A DNA stretch of 64,000 nucleotides from Caenorhabditis remanei (lineage: Eukaryota; Nematoda; Chromadorea; Rhabditida; Rhabditidae). Under the pieces are notes generated by a model that was not told the origin of the DNA, made no database searches, and was given only the letters and a program-made list of their open reading frames with translations. The translations under genes and the position numbers were made by a program. The first letter of the stretch is position 1. Each line of letters opens with the position of its first letter. This document shows, piece after piece, positions 1-10,597 of the stretch. The stretch spans positions 2,728,001 through 2,792,000 of the forward strand of contig NC_071331.1 of NCBI RefSeq assembly GCF_010183535.1. Reading direction: 5' to 3'.

Positions 1-36
1 AAGCCAGATAGTTAACTAAACTAGTTCATTTTTAAG

Positions 37-834
37 ATGCCGATCGCAAAACACCTTCATCCGGAAACCCCTCAGGAAAACGTAACCCGTTTTACTGCCG
101 TGGTATTGATACAACACCACGGATACACTTTGATGTATTCAAAGAAGTTCGGGAAACAGCTTGTGACTATGGAGGAGTCTGCAGGTCCCCAACAGCCGGG
201 GTCGGTTTTCCACATAATAGTTTTTGAGAAAAACTATACTCCTGGAAAACACCACCTCAACAATGCCAATTGTACGGGGTGGAACATTGAGTTGGCGCCA
301 GAACAGTCAAGAATCGAGGCAAAGCACCTGCCTAGCCTCGAGGCTCCCGGCCATGGTGAAGTAGTTCTACGAATCCTTTATTCCGACCCATGGATGGTCA
401 CGGGACGGATAGGGGATTTCAAAAATGAGATCATCCCATTTGAGGTGATCTCAATGGACCAACGTCAAAAGCAATGGCTCCTTCAGGAGAAGGACGCAGG
501 AGGAATGGTAGCCATTGAAGTACAGGTGGCGCTCGACGGGCTTCTCATGATTGGCGGAAGCCGATTGGACCGCCGGATCCGAGATCCAGTTTCGAAGGTC
601 CAGCAGGAAAGAGGAGAGATCATCGGGCGGACTGAAATAAAATACATAGAGCAAACAGGATTGGATAGGATTCTAATGTCAACGCATCCGTTCTTGTTCA
701 ACTACGAGGAGAACAAGGAAGAAACCAAGGCAAAAGAAGAACCATCGGGAGAAGGAAACGACGACGAGGAGAATGATATCGACTCGATCGCCGATGAATT
801 CGAATTCATCGAAACCGAAGACACCGAGGAGTGA
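37..834 (+). CDS. unrecognised intronless ORF with acidic C-terminus (265 aa)
   Basis: I do not recognise this protein. The first 200 or so residues are mixed globular sequence with no clear signal peptide, membrane segment or zinc knuckle. The last 45 residues or so are strongly acidic (runs of E and D). Stops occur in every frame just upstream (positions 9-23), and TTTTTAAG lies directly before the ATG, which could be a splice or trans-splice acceptor. An AATAAA at 956-961 could serve as the polyadenylation signal. Two readings are open: a small host gene, or an accessory ORF of the LTR element whose 3' LTR lies at 2598-3031. The length of the ORF and its more even base composition than the flanks support real coding; the function is unknown. 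Confidence 0.6.
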   Translation: MPIAKHLHPETPQENVTRFTAVVLIQHHGYTLMYSKKFGKQLVTMEESAGPQQPGSVFHIIVFEKNYTPGKHHLNNANCTGWNIELAPEQSRIEAKHLPSLEAPGHGEVVLRILYSDPWMVTGRIGDFKNEIIPFEVISMDQRQKQWLLQEKDAGGMVAIEVQVALDGLLMIGGSRLDRRIRDPVSKVQQERGEIIGRTEIKYIEQTGLDRILMSTHPFLFNYEENKEETKAKEEPSGEGNDDEENDIDSIADEFEFIETEDTEE

Positions 835-1277
835 AGACTACCGATTTTTTTTCTCTGCTCCGACCATTTCCGCGAATACCTTATTTATTTCCTCCTTACT
901 ATTCCTAAGCTCCCTAGTCATATCTCTAATCAATGATATTTAATCAATTAGAGGAAATAAATCATGAGCCGAGAAGTTTCGCAACGAGTTTTGAGAGTAA
1001 AAGAGAGTTGAGAGTATAGAGAGTCGGGTTGTATCTGGAAAATCCCTGGAAAATTAGTGAAATAATTACGGGATGAATTCCCCGTTATAACGTTAACGAT
1101 AAATCAATACAAAAACGTAAACGGATTTATTCAATGAGATCTTTTACATGACGGAAACCCGTATAACAAAAATGACAACAAGAACAAAAGAATCAGATAA
1201 AACAATGAGAACACAAGATTTTTTGGGGGAAAATCTAAACAAAAACCCAGGAAAAAAACGAGAAAACTATTGATCAG
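835..1277. other. convergent 3' intergenic region
   Basis: This stretch lies between two convergent ORFs. It holds a plus-strand AATAAA at 956-961 and a minus-strand AATAAA (TTTATT at 1126-1131), one for each convergent gene. No other coding signal is seen. Confidence 0.4.
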
Positions 1278-1680
1278 TTAAACCAAACGCTCCAGGTACC
1301 GCTTGACTCGCTTTGGCGCCGCTTTCGCTTCATCGATCACCTCATCAAGCGACCCAACAACGTCCACCTTTTGGGAACGGACGTAGTAGCAAATGGCACC
1401 GACGGCAGAGAGAAGGGCGAAGAAGACGAGCGCCGAGACGAGAAGAACCACCCCTAAAAGAAACGGGAATGAAAGGTGAAATGGAATATGCCAACTTACA
1501 GAAGTCACTAGTGTCTTCGGCGGCGGAGACGACGGCGGATGTGGTCTTCTCGATAACAATTTCACACATTTGACCGGTGAACCCTTCGCGACATTGGCAT
1601 TCTGGGCCAGTCGGCGAGGCGTAACAGCCGCCTCTTCCAGAACACGATCCGGGACACATCGCTGACATCATTCTTTGCAT
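1278..1680 (-). CDS. two-exon EGF-like, single-pass membrane protein (118 aa)
   Basis: Exons are 1680-1500 and 1453-1278, separated by a 46-bp intron with a GTAAGT donor and a TTTTAG acceptor. The join is in frame and creates an uninterrupted membrane segment. Residues from about 9 to 39 hold six cysteines in EGF spacing (C-x3-C-x5-C-x8-C-x-C-x8-C). A transmembrane helix follows at about 60-85, then a short basic cytoplasmic tail. The start is chosen as the first ATG after a TTTTCCAG acceptor at 1687-1688, which could be a trans-splice site. No signal peptide is visible, so either an upstream exon is missing from the model or the protein inserts N-out like some growth-factor precursors. A minus-strand AATAAA at 1131-1126 fits its 3' end. 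No specific orthologue is recognised. Confidence 0.7.
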
Positions 1681-1976
1681 TCTGTTCTGGAAAATCGATA
1701 AGTTTACGAGGAAAACGGAAAGTTTATCGGAAATTGAAGGGAAAAACCGAGGAAAACGAGCGAAAACTCGATAAAAACTAATAAAAATAGAATTAAAAAC
1801 AATTCTAAAATTCAAATCGACGTTAGCGCAATGGAGCGCATTTGCACCTCATTTCGTCAAAATTAGCGCGGAAATTCAAATTCGGTTTTTGGCGAAAGAA
1901 AATTTCGAGAAAACGGGAAAACGAATAGAATCGAGAAATTCCCGAGGAAATTATAATTTTTTTTTTCTTTCTGCAG

Positions 1977-2424
1977 AAACTTCGATCGATCACGAGTGAC
2001 CTTCCGGAAGAGGACTGGGAAGTGGCCAATTCGACAACGCAGCCCTATTCGACGACGAAGCCCAATTCGCCGAAGCAGTCCACAACGCCAAAGAAGCCCG
2101 ATCAGGAACCGAGCTCAACCAAATCGGATCACGAAGCCATGGCGCGGGAATAAGCACACGGAAGGAAGACAGTGGAAGAAAAACGGAAACGGACAACGCC
2201 CGGGATTCGGACGAGGAAAACAACAAGGGAGCTGGAGAGCTGGGAATGGAGAACCGATGCCTCGACAGCCGGGATACCCAATGATGGTAATGAACCCTAC
2301 CCCCTTCCCCAGCACAAATCCATCTTTTATCGCCCCTCCCCACCCGATTCAACTGGCACCTCATTCATTCATGCCCCAATATTTCCCACACCCCATCCCC
2401 CCGATGCAGCAATACCGTTACTAA
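1977..2424 (+). CDS. last exon of a spliced Arg/Ser/Pro-rich basic protein, probably retroelement
   Basis: The open frame begins right after a strong acceptor (T-rich tract ending CTTTCTGCAG at 1976); there is no ATG near its start, so upstream exon sequence is required. The product opens with repeated SPIR/RRSP-type arginine-serine motifs, continues with a Gly/Lys/Arg-rich basic stretch, and ends in a Pro/Met/Gln-rich tail. This composition suggests nucleic-acid binding. It stops 165 bp before a polypurine tract and LTR, the position of the last ORF of an LTR retrotransposon. The upstream donor could not be identified. It might instead be a host gene exon. Confidence 0.5.
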
Positions 2425-2587
2425 TCTATCATGTAATTGTATGCTATGTTTTATATTTCCCCCACAACCCAGACCTTCTTTTGTATTTCAAGATACCCAC
2501 CCAATATAACCAACTTTAAGGCCTAAGGTAATTTCTTTTAGTAATTACGTCTTCTCCTCTTAGTGTCCGGGACGGCCACATTTTAAA

Positions 2588-2597
2588 CCGGGGGGGA
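2588..2597 (+). other. polypurine tract of LTR retrotransposon
   Basis: CCGGGGGGGA directly abuts a TG that opens the LTR. This is the usual position of the plus-strand primer site immediately 5' of a 3' LTR. Confidence 0.6.
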
Positions 2598-3031
2598 TGT
2601 GAAAGGGTAGAACTCAGACTATGTCTGCCTTCTTCCTTTTCTCTAACCTCTCTTCTCTAGGCGTCTCAACACAAAGAGGAAGAGTCGGAGAAGACTGGCT
2701 CCGCCCCTTTTCACATGGAAGGGAGCGTCGCCTCTCTTCAGTTAGTCTAGCTGGATCCTAGCCCAAGCATGTCACCTAGCTTGGGGTGAGTCCCCGTCCT
2801 ACTGTACCTCAGCAGGACTGGGTCTCACTAGGATCCTTAGGCCCCTATATATATTACTCACCCTTTATTCATTATACCTTATTATTCATTCATATTACTT
2901 GCTTATATAACCTCTACATAAACCTATAATCATACACATATAATTAACCCTACTCCACTTTCAATAAGCCCGAGGAATCAGGTGAAGGTTGAGCAACCAG
3001 AAGGGGTTCTGGAGCGACCCCCCTTCATACA
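2598..3031 (+). mobile_element. 3' LTR of an LTR retrotransposon
   Basis: The segment starts TGTGAAAGGG right after a polypurine tract and ends TACA, giving TG...CA ends over about 434 bp. It holds a TATATATA stretch near 2845 and AT-rich sequence typical of an LTR promoter and poly(A) region. Tandem satellite sequence starts immediately after it, mid-unit, so the element inserted into the satellite. The matching 5' LTR is not in the window, so target-site duplication cannot be tested. The superfamily is not decided because no reverse transcriptase is visible. Confidence 0.65.
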
Positions 3032-6000
3032 TTCTTATCTGTGTCGGTTCCGGTTAGACTGATCGAGCATGGCGCTGTAATAGTCTATACTTATCCGGGC
3101 TGAGGTTATCTTCAGTAGACGCGGGTTTGAATCCTCCCGGGTTAGAAATGAAACAAATATGATTAACATTCCCAAAAACGGGATAATTTTGAATTAAATT
3201 TTACAAAAACGGGATAATTTTTATACTATTGACTTCCCCCACCATTCTTATCTGTGTCGGTTCCGGTTAGACTGATCGAGCATGGCGCTGTAATAGTCTA
3301 TACTTATCCGGGCTGAGGTTTACTTCAGTAGACGCGGGTTTGAATCCTCCCGGGTTAGAAATTAACAAAATTATGATTAAAATTCCTAAAAACAGGACAT
3401 TTTTAACATAAAAATCAAAGAAATTATGATTGAAATTCTTAAAAACAGGATAATTTTTATATTATTGACTTCCCCCACCATTCTTATCTGTGTCGGTTCC
3501 GGTTAGACTGATCGAGCATGGCGCTGTAATAGTCTATACTTATCCGGGCTGAGGTTTACTTCAGTAGACGCGGGTTTGAATCCTCCCGGGTTAGAAATTA
3601 ACAAAATTGTTATTAAAATTCCTAAAAACAGGACATTTTTAACATAAAAATCAAATAAATTATGATTGAAATTCTTAAAAACAGGGTACTTTTTGTATTA
3701 TTAACTTCCCCCACCATTCTTATCTGTGTCGGTTCCGGTTAGACTGATCGAGCATGGCGCTGTAATAGTCTATACTTATCCGGGCTGAAGTTTACTTCAG
3801 TAGACGCGGGTTTGAATCCTCCCGGGTTAGAAATGAAACTACTATAATGGAAATTCCCAAAAACGGGATAATTTTGAATTAAATTTTACAAAAACGGGAT
3901 AATTTTTATACTATTGACTTCCCCCACCATTCTTATCTGTGTCGGTTCCGGTTAGACTGATCGAGCATGGCGCTGTAATAGTCTATACTTATCCGGGCTG
4001 AGGTTTTCTTCAGTAGACGCGGGTTTGAATCCTCCCGGGTTAGAAATGAAAAAATTATAATGGAAATTCCCAAAAACGGGATAATTTTGAATTAAATCTT
4101 ACAAAAATGGGATAATTTTTATATTATTGACTTCCCCAACCATTCTTATCTGTGTCGGTTCCGGTTAGACTGATCGAGCATGGCGCTGTAATAGTCTATA
4201 CTTATCCGGGCTGAAGTTTTCTTCAGTAGACGCGGGTTTGAATCCTCCCGGGTTAGAAATGAAACAAATATGATTAACATTCCCAAAAACGGGATAATTT
4301 TGAATTAAATCTTTGAAAAACAGGATAATTTTTATATTATTGACTTCCCCAACCATTCTTATCTGTGTCGGTTCCGGTTAGACTGATCGAGCATGGCGCT
4401 GTAATAGTCTATACTTATCCGGGCTGAGGTTATCTTCAGTAGACGCGGGTTTGAATCCTCCCGGGTTAGAAATGAAACAAATATGATTAACATTCCCAAA
4501 AACGGGATAATTTTGAATTAAATTTTACAAAAACGGGATAATTTTTATACTATTGACTTCCCCCACCATTCTTATCTGTGTCGGTTCCGGTTAGACTGAT
4601 CGAGCATGGCGCTGTAATAGTCTATACTTATCCGGGCTGAGGTTTACTTCAGTAGACGCGGGTTTGAATCCTCCCGGGTTAGAAATTAACAAAATTATGA
4701 TTAAAATTCCTAAAAACAGGACATTTTTAACATAAAAATCAAAGAAATTATGATTGAAATTCTTAAAAACAGGGTACTTTTTGTAATATTAACTTCCCCC
4801 ACCATTCTTATCTGTGTCGGTTCCGGTTAGACTGATCGAGCATGGCGCTGTAATAGTCTATACTTATCCGGGCTGAGGTTTACTTCAGTAGACGCGGGTT
4901 TGAATCCTCCCGGGTTTGAAATGAAACATTATAATTGAAATTCCCAAAAACGGGATAATTTTGAATTAAATCTTTCAAAAATGGGATAATTTTTATATTA
5001 TTTACTTCCCCCACCATTCTTATCTGTGTCGGTTCCGGTTAGACTGATCGAGCATGGCGCTGTAATAGTCTATACTTATCCGGGCTGAGGTTTACTTCAG
5101 TAGACGCGGGTTTGAATCCTCCCGGGTTAGAAATTAACAAAATTGTTATTAAAATTCCTAAAAACAGGACATTTTTAACATAAAAATCAAATAAATTATG
5201 ATTGAAATTCTTAAAAACAGGGTACTTTTTGTATTATTAACTTCCCCCACCATTCTTATCTGTGTCGGTTCCGGTTAGACTGATCGAGCATGGCGCTGTA
5301 ATAGTCTATACTTATCCGGGCTGAGGTTTACTTCAGTAGACGCGGGTTTGAATCCTCCCGGGTTAGAAATTAACAAAATTGTTATTAAAATTCCTAAAAA
5401 CAGGACATTTTTAACATAAAAATCAAATAAATTATGGTTGAAATTCTTAAAAACAGGGTACTTTTTGTATTATTAACTTCCCCCACCATTCTTATCTGTG
5501 TCGGTTCCGGTTAGACTGATCGAGCATGGCGCTGTAATAGTCTATACTTATCCGGGCTGAGGTTTACTTCAGTAGACGCGGGTTTGAATCCTCCCGGGTT
5601 AGAAATTAACAAAATTGTTATTAAAATTCCTAAAAACAGGACATTTTTAACATAAAAATCAAATAAAATATGATTGAAATTCTTAAAAACAGGGTACTTT
5701 TTGTATTATTAACTTCCCCCACCATTCTTATCTGTGTCGGTTCCGGTTAGACTGATCGAGCATGGCGCTGTAATAGTCTATACTTATCCGGGCTGAGGTT
5801 TTCTTCAGTAGACGCGGGTTTGAATCCTCCCGGGTTAGAAATGAAACATTATAATTGAAATTCCCAAAAACGGGATAATTTTGAATTAAATCTTTCAAAA
5901 ATGGGATAATTTTTATATTATTTACTTCCCCCACCATTATTGTCTGTGTCGGTTCCGGTTAGACTGATCTAGCATGGCGCTGTAATAGTCTATACTTATC

Positions 6001-6485
6001 CGGGCTGAAGTTTTCTTCAGTAGACGCGGGTTTGAATCCTCCCGGGTTAGAAATGAAACATTATAATTGAAATTCCCAAAAACGGGATAATTTTGAATTA
6101 AATCTTTCAAAAATGGGATAATTTTTATATTATTTACTTCCCCCACCATTATTGTCTGTGTCGGTTCCGGTTAGACTGATCTAGCATGGCGCTGTAATAG
6201 TCTATACTTATCCGGGCTGAGGTTTTCTTCAGTAGACGCGGGTTTGAATCCTCCCGGGTTAGAAATGAAACATTATAATTGAAATTCCCAAAAACGGGAT
6301 AATTTTGAATTAAATCTTTCAAAAACGGAATAATTTTTATATTATTGACTTCCCCAACCATTCTTATCTGTGTCGGTTCCGGTTAGACTGATCGAGCATG
6401 GCGCTGTAATAGTCTATACTTATCCGGGCTGAAGTTTACTTCAGTAGACGCGGGTTTGAATCCTCCCGGGCTAGAAATGAAACAA
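3032..6485 (+). repeat. tandem satellite of tRNA-like structured units, 16 copies
   Basis: Sixteen units start near 3033, 3246, 3482, 3718, 3931, 4143, 4357, 4570, 4806, 5018, 5254, 5490, 5726, 5938, 6150 and 6362. Spacing falls into two classes, about 212 and 236 bp, set by two AT-rich spacer types. Each unit has the same core of about 110 bp. The core carries a B-box-like GGGTTTGAATCC and an A-box-like TGATCGAGCATGG, resembling a tRNA (Leu-like A-box and T-arm regions). It can form three hairpins: TAGACT/AGTCTA, CTGARG/CTTCAG and CGGG/CCCG. T-runs in the spacers could end Pol III transcripts. No protein is expected; the short minus-strand ORFs here are repeat read-through. Confidence 0.85.
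3033..3142 (+). ncRNA. representative tRNA-like core of the satellite unit
   Basis: This is the core of unit 1. The A-box-like region is at about 3058-3072 and the B-box-like GGGTTTGAATCC at 3123-3134. The middle hairpin reads CTGAGG/CTTCAG here, and CTGAAG/CTTCAG in other units; the A-to-G change keeps pairing through a G-U wobble. Only one base in the B box departs from the GGTTCGAnTCC consensus. Transcription is inferred and not shown; it may be a tRNA-derived SINE remnant that became tandem. Confidence 0.4.
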
Positions 6486-7005
6486 TTACAAATGAAATTC
6501 TCAAAAACGAGATATTTTCTACGTAACTGATTTAGAGTATGTTAAATTTCCAACCAATAGTATTTAGCAGCGAGATACTCTCTTTCTTTCTTTTTACATC
6601 AACAAATTCAACGACGGATAACGGTATCAAAGATTGGACTCAGTGACCTGGATAATGCAATAGATGCAACGAAGAGAAGCGGCTGAAATACATGGGAAAC
6701 GTGTTCTTTAGGCGGTGGATACCAGAGTTTGTAGGAAAAGGGAACGGATGATTGAGTAGTAGAAACCAGGGAATGAACGACAAAGTGACCTTATTTCTTA
6801 TTTCTAGCAGGGTCGGCTACATTCCTTCCGAACTTCTCCTCCCTCCACAGAAGTATTATGTTGATCAAGAAGATGAGAGCATTTACTTTTCTGGTTTACG
6901 CCAAAGCACATCTATTTCTTTTCTTCAACGAGAGTCAATTTGTCTACTATCTTCTGAATCCACGACGACTGCGGCTTAGGCTCCCCAGCTTTTTTTTCTG
7001 AACAT
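6486..7005. other. AT-rich unique flank of the satellite
   Basis: No gene is supported. A short open frame lies at 6752-6979 but it has no ATG start, splice context or recognisable domain. The whole stretch recurs at 12328-12847. Confidence 0.4.
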
Positions 7006-7014
7006 GAGTCCCAC

Positions 7015-7458
7015 CATAGTTGTCAAGGCCCGGCCCGGGCCGGGCCGGGCCGGGCCTTGTCGGCAAAATCAGGGCCCGGCCCGGCCCGGCCCGGGCCGGC
7101 CCGGGCCGGGCCGGGCTTAAGGCCCGGCCCGAAGGCCCGGGCATATTGGCGCGAAAGTCAAATTTTCAAATTTTTTCAAATTTTTTGAATTTTTTTAAAT
7201 TTTTTCGCGAAAAAGTCAAATTTTCGACTATCAGCCAGAATTAGAAGAAATTCTGAAAAATAGTCAAAAATGGTCACATTTCCGATGAAAAATTGAAAAA
7301 ATTGGGAAAAAAAAATTGGGAAAAAAAGGGTCACTTTTTGAAGCCGGGCCTTCGGGCCGGGCCGGGCCTTGAAAATTTTCTACCGGCCCGGCCCGGCCCG
7401 GCCCGGCCCGGCCCGGGCCTTCGGGCCTTGCCGGGCCGGCCCGGGCCTTGACAACTAT
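7015..7458. mobile_element. GC-rich-ended MITE, 8-bp TSD
   Basis: Termini CATAGTTGTC and GACAACTATG are inverted repeats followed inward by long GGCCCGG repeats. The 8-bp flanks AGTCCCAC on each side are identical and form a target-site duplication. The interior is AT-rich with AAATTTTTTC runs and no ORF. The same family occurs at 43031, 46055, 49231, 52793, 53484 and 56493. Confidence 0.8.
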
Positions 7459-7467
7459 GAGTCCCAC

Positions 7468-10400
7468 TCTTGCAATCGTTGCCCTTCTGCATTTCATCGG
7501 CGACACACGGTTTCCAGTTTCCAGCACGTGTTACAACACACCCCACAGTGGTCTCCAGCACGGTCTCAAAGTATTGCAACATGTTATTTGTTTCAAGCGA
7601 AGAATTTTGTTCAGGTATCGATAATTTCTAAAATTTATGTATTAAAGAAAAAATTCAAACATTGGTCTCTGCCTTCAGCTATGCGGTTAGTTACCTATTT
7701 TCTAGAACCTTAGCATAAAATTCTTGGTTTCATAGGCAGAAGATTGGTTTTTTTAACGTTGAAATGGGGATAAACTCAAAGGACACAAATATACAAATAC
7801 AATGAAAACAAATACAAAATGGTCGGAAATTTATAAAATAAGGTCGTCTTCACTTTTTTTCAATATTTGGCCAACCGAAAGGAAGTGAAATAATTATACT
7901 GTTATCTCGAAAAGTGAAAATATCCAATGTTTCGAAAAGATTGATAGTTTGATTGGCGACTTAATTAAACTGATAACAAGCTTCCAACAGCTGCTGCTGT
8001 TTCATTCTATCCTTTTATAGTTTTGAGCTTTAGACGAATCGTCTATGACGACTAAATTGCTTTATTAAATGTAGCATCAGCAAAAAATAATAACTGATGA
8101 AAAAGCTCTGAAATAAATATAATCATGTGCCACTCTCAAAACAGCTTTTTTCGTAATTAAAGCCCGATAATAATGATATATATTTAGCTATTAAATTCAT
8201 TGATCATCAGCTTTTTTAATCAGGTACACAAGTTACTACGGCTCATTCACAACATGAAACATATATACTAGAGTCTTGTAACAGGTCCATAGAGAGAAAA
8301 ACTTTACAACAGTTTTCATTGACTTTCTTTTCTTTTGATAAACGAGATTTGTCAATACAATACGTTTCAGTAGTCGTATGTTGATAATGAGTTTGTTTTG
8401 TGAACAAACGATATAATGTTTCAAATGAAGCACAACTACTCAAGGTAAATTACATCTTAATAGCAACCGGTTGAATCTGTAAAAAAAATTTTGTTTTCGC
8501 TAGCAAAAGTGCTAACTATCAAAGTTTTCTGAGGGAATGTGAGGGGAAATAATCGCGGGACATATATATTTTCTTGAAATTGTTGCTCATAGCTACGAAC
8601 GATGAATTCACAACACTTTTTGAAGATTTCTGATGTTACTGAAAATTGAGAAAACAGTAACGAAATTCCAAAATTCGATACATTAATCAAAATTCGATGC
8701 ATTAAAATTCGATACAAGAAAACTCAAATACTGAAGGAGAGCGAGCGTTCTTTAAAGTTTTTTTTCTCGAATTCTGTGTTATATGAAGAATGAAACAAAT
8801 TGGTTCATCTCCAGTTTGTTGAATATGTATACTGGTCAATTGTGTGGAAATCGACGTATTTTTGTCTAGAGTTGGCATCAGCTAGGCTTTAACCCCATTT
8901 AAGTGTGCGTTCACTTCTATCGTTTCATTTATTTTTATGAATTGGTTGCTTAGGCGCGGAAACTGTGATATGAAGTGGCGAAAACAGCAAAAAATATCTG
9001 CTGTTTCTGTGTGTCCACATCTGGAACACTCCGACACATTTATATAATAGTTCTTTTTTAATTCACTGGAAAACCTTTTTTATGCCGATGGGGTGTTTGG
9101 TGAAACTTGAACACATTAATTTTCCAAAATGGTCAATTAAATAGCGTTGTCAGAATTTGAAGAAATCTTTTCATTGGCCGGAAATCTCGGTCTAAAAATT
9201 CTGGAACTCCAAGTTTCACGTTGTCCGCTTGTCATTTCTTCGAGAAGTGTGGAAGCAGTAGAAAAATTGATCGAGTGTATTTATTTGGTTACAAGTCTAA
9301 TGTAAAACCAAGAATTTTTCTGAAAAAAGTTTCGGAAATAAAAACAACAAAAGATTGTGAATTCCCAACAACAATGCTGAATCAATGATAACAAATTAGA
9401 GAAACAGTAAGGGAATCTAACTTTTTTGGCAGTTTCTAAGTACTAGGATCTGTTAAAAACTGAAAGTTGGCTTCTGTTGAAAATTACTGTTTCAATGAGT
9501 TGAGAAATACTTTTAAATGGTTTAGAATTCAGTGTGGTTATCCAAAATCATTAACCTTACTTTCAGTTATTCAAGGGTAATCCATTGCCGGAAGAAATTT
9601 CAAGAGCCAGTTAAAATTAACAAATTCTATCTTTGATAGACAGAAGTTGCTAAAAGAAAATTGTCATCACTTGACCAAAAAATGAACATTATTTACAAAT
9701 TTTTTTGTGTTTGATTTGATAAGACTGAAACGGTAAGACAAGTTTTTCTCGAACGTGAAAAAAACAGAAATGCCGTTAGTTAAAAAAAACGCTGGATCAG
9801 GAAAAACGGAGAACTAATCTACATAAAAATATCGATCCCATCACTAGGGTTTGATGAAACAGAACATGGTTTTTCTTACTGTCAGCAGCCTGTTCTAGGA
9901 AAATAGATGATAGAGGATATTACCTGTTCGCCACTGGTTAACCGCTGGCTCAAAGTACGACTCCGGGACGAGGAGTGAGTTTTGTTGCTTAGTTCCAATT
10001 TACGCCGGCTCACTACCGTACTTTACACAAAAACTTTTAATAGTACGGTAGTGACCCACACCGTGTCCCCTGGCCAATTTTTTGAGCGAGCGGCCGGGAA
10101 CGAGAATATGGGTAATGCTAACCATGTTCAGTCTTTGTAACTCTACAAGCAATTTTTGGGCCAGGAAGAATAGTCATACTCTCGTTACCGGGGTTGAGTA
10201 TCTTTTCTGAATAAACTGAAACAATTATTTTTTAAAAACTATTTTGAATGATTTTTGTTGAAGTTGATAACAGTTTGATTTTAATGTGAAAGCAGGAACA
10301 ATATGGTTCATTCGTTTTCAACTGTGTCATTAATTCTAGCAGTCAATCAACATAATGGTATTGACAGAATACTTTTCAGGGCTATAGTTTTTATAGCTTA

Positions 10401-10497
10401 TCAATCGGAGCAATAAAAAGAAAAGCCTCATCCGGACAAAATAATAAGTCCTTTCTAGTTTTATAATTTTCCTCCACAGAAAGACAAAATGTAAAAT
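7468..10497. other. AT-rich region without genes (first duplicate copy)
   Basis: No coding sequence is supported. From about 9340 onward it is related to the dispersed block at 25080-26660. The end at 10470-10497 departs slightly from its second copy (extra bases next to the gap), as expected of low-quality contig ends. Confidence 0.4.
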
Positions 10498-10597
10498 NNN
10501 NNNNNNNNNNNNNNNNNNNNNNNNNNNNNNNNNNNNNNNNNNNNNNNNNNNNNNNNNNNNNNNNNNNNNNNNNNNNNNNNNNNNNNNNNNNNNNNNN
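10498..10597. other. 100-N assembly gap
   Basis: Exactly 100 N characters, a conventional placeholder for a gap of unknown size. The satellite resumes mid-unit on its right side, with homopolymer-type differences (for example an extra T near 10666 and an extra G near 10828). Confidence 0.99.

Noticed and set aside
1990..2364. 124-aa minus-strand ORF
   Set aside because: Shadow of the Arg/Pro-rich plus-strand exon.
4165..6361. Repeated minus-strand ORFs of 63-70 aa starting MVGEVNN
   Set aside because: They are one read-through frame of the satellite unit, occur only where the short spacer lacks a stop, and lack any conserved coding pattern between spacer classes.
3032..6485. Spliced-leader RNA or 5S gene array
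   Set aside because: The units have neither an SL exon with donor and Sm site in the right order nor 5S sequence.
3032..6485. CRISPR array
   Set aside because: The organism is a nematode, the repeats are over 200 bp with similar spacers, and no cas genes are present.
6752..6979. 75-aa plus-strand ORF (also at 12594)
   Set aside because: The second copy is part of the assembly duplication, not independent conservation; no ATG start, domain or splice context.
7020..7713. Pro/Gly/Ala/Arg-rich ORFs on both strands
   Set aside because: They are translations of GGCCCGG repeats in the MITE; low-complexity on all frames. The same holds at 13058-13507 and 56347-56863.
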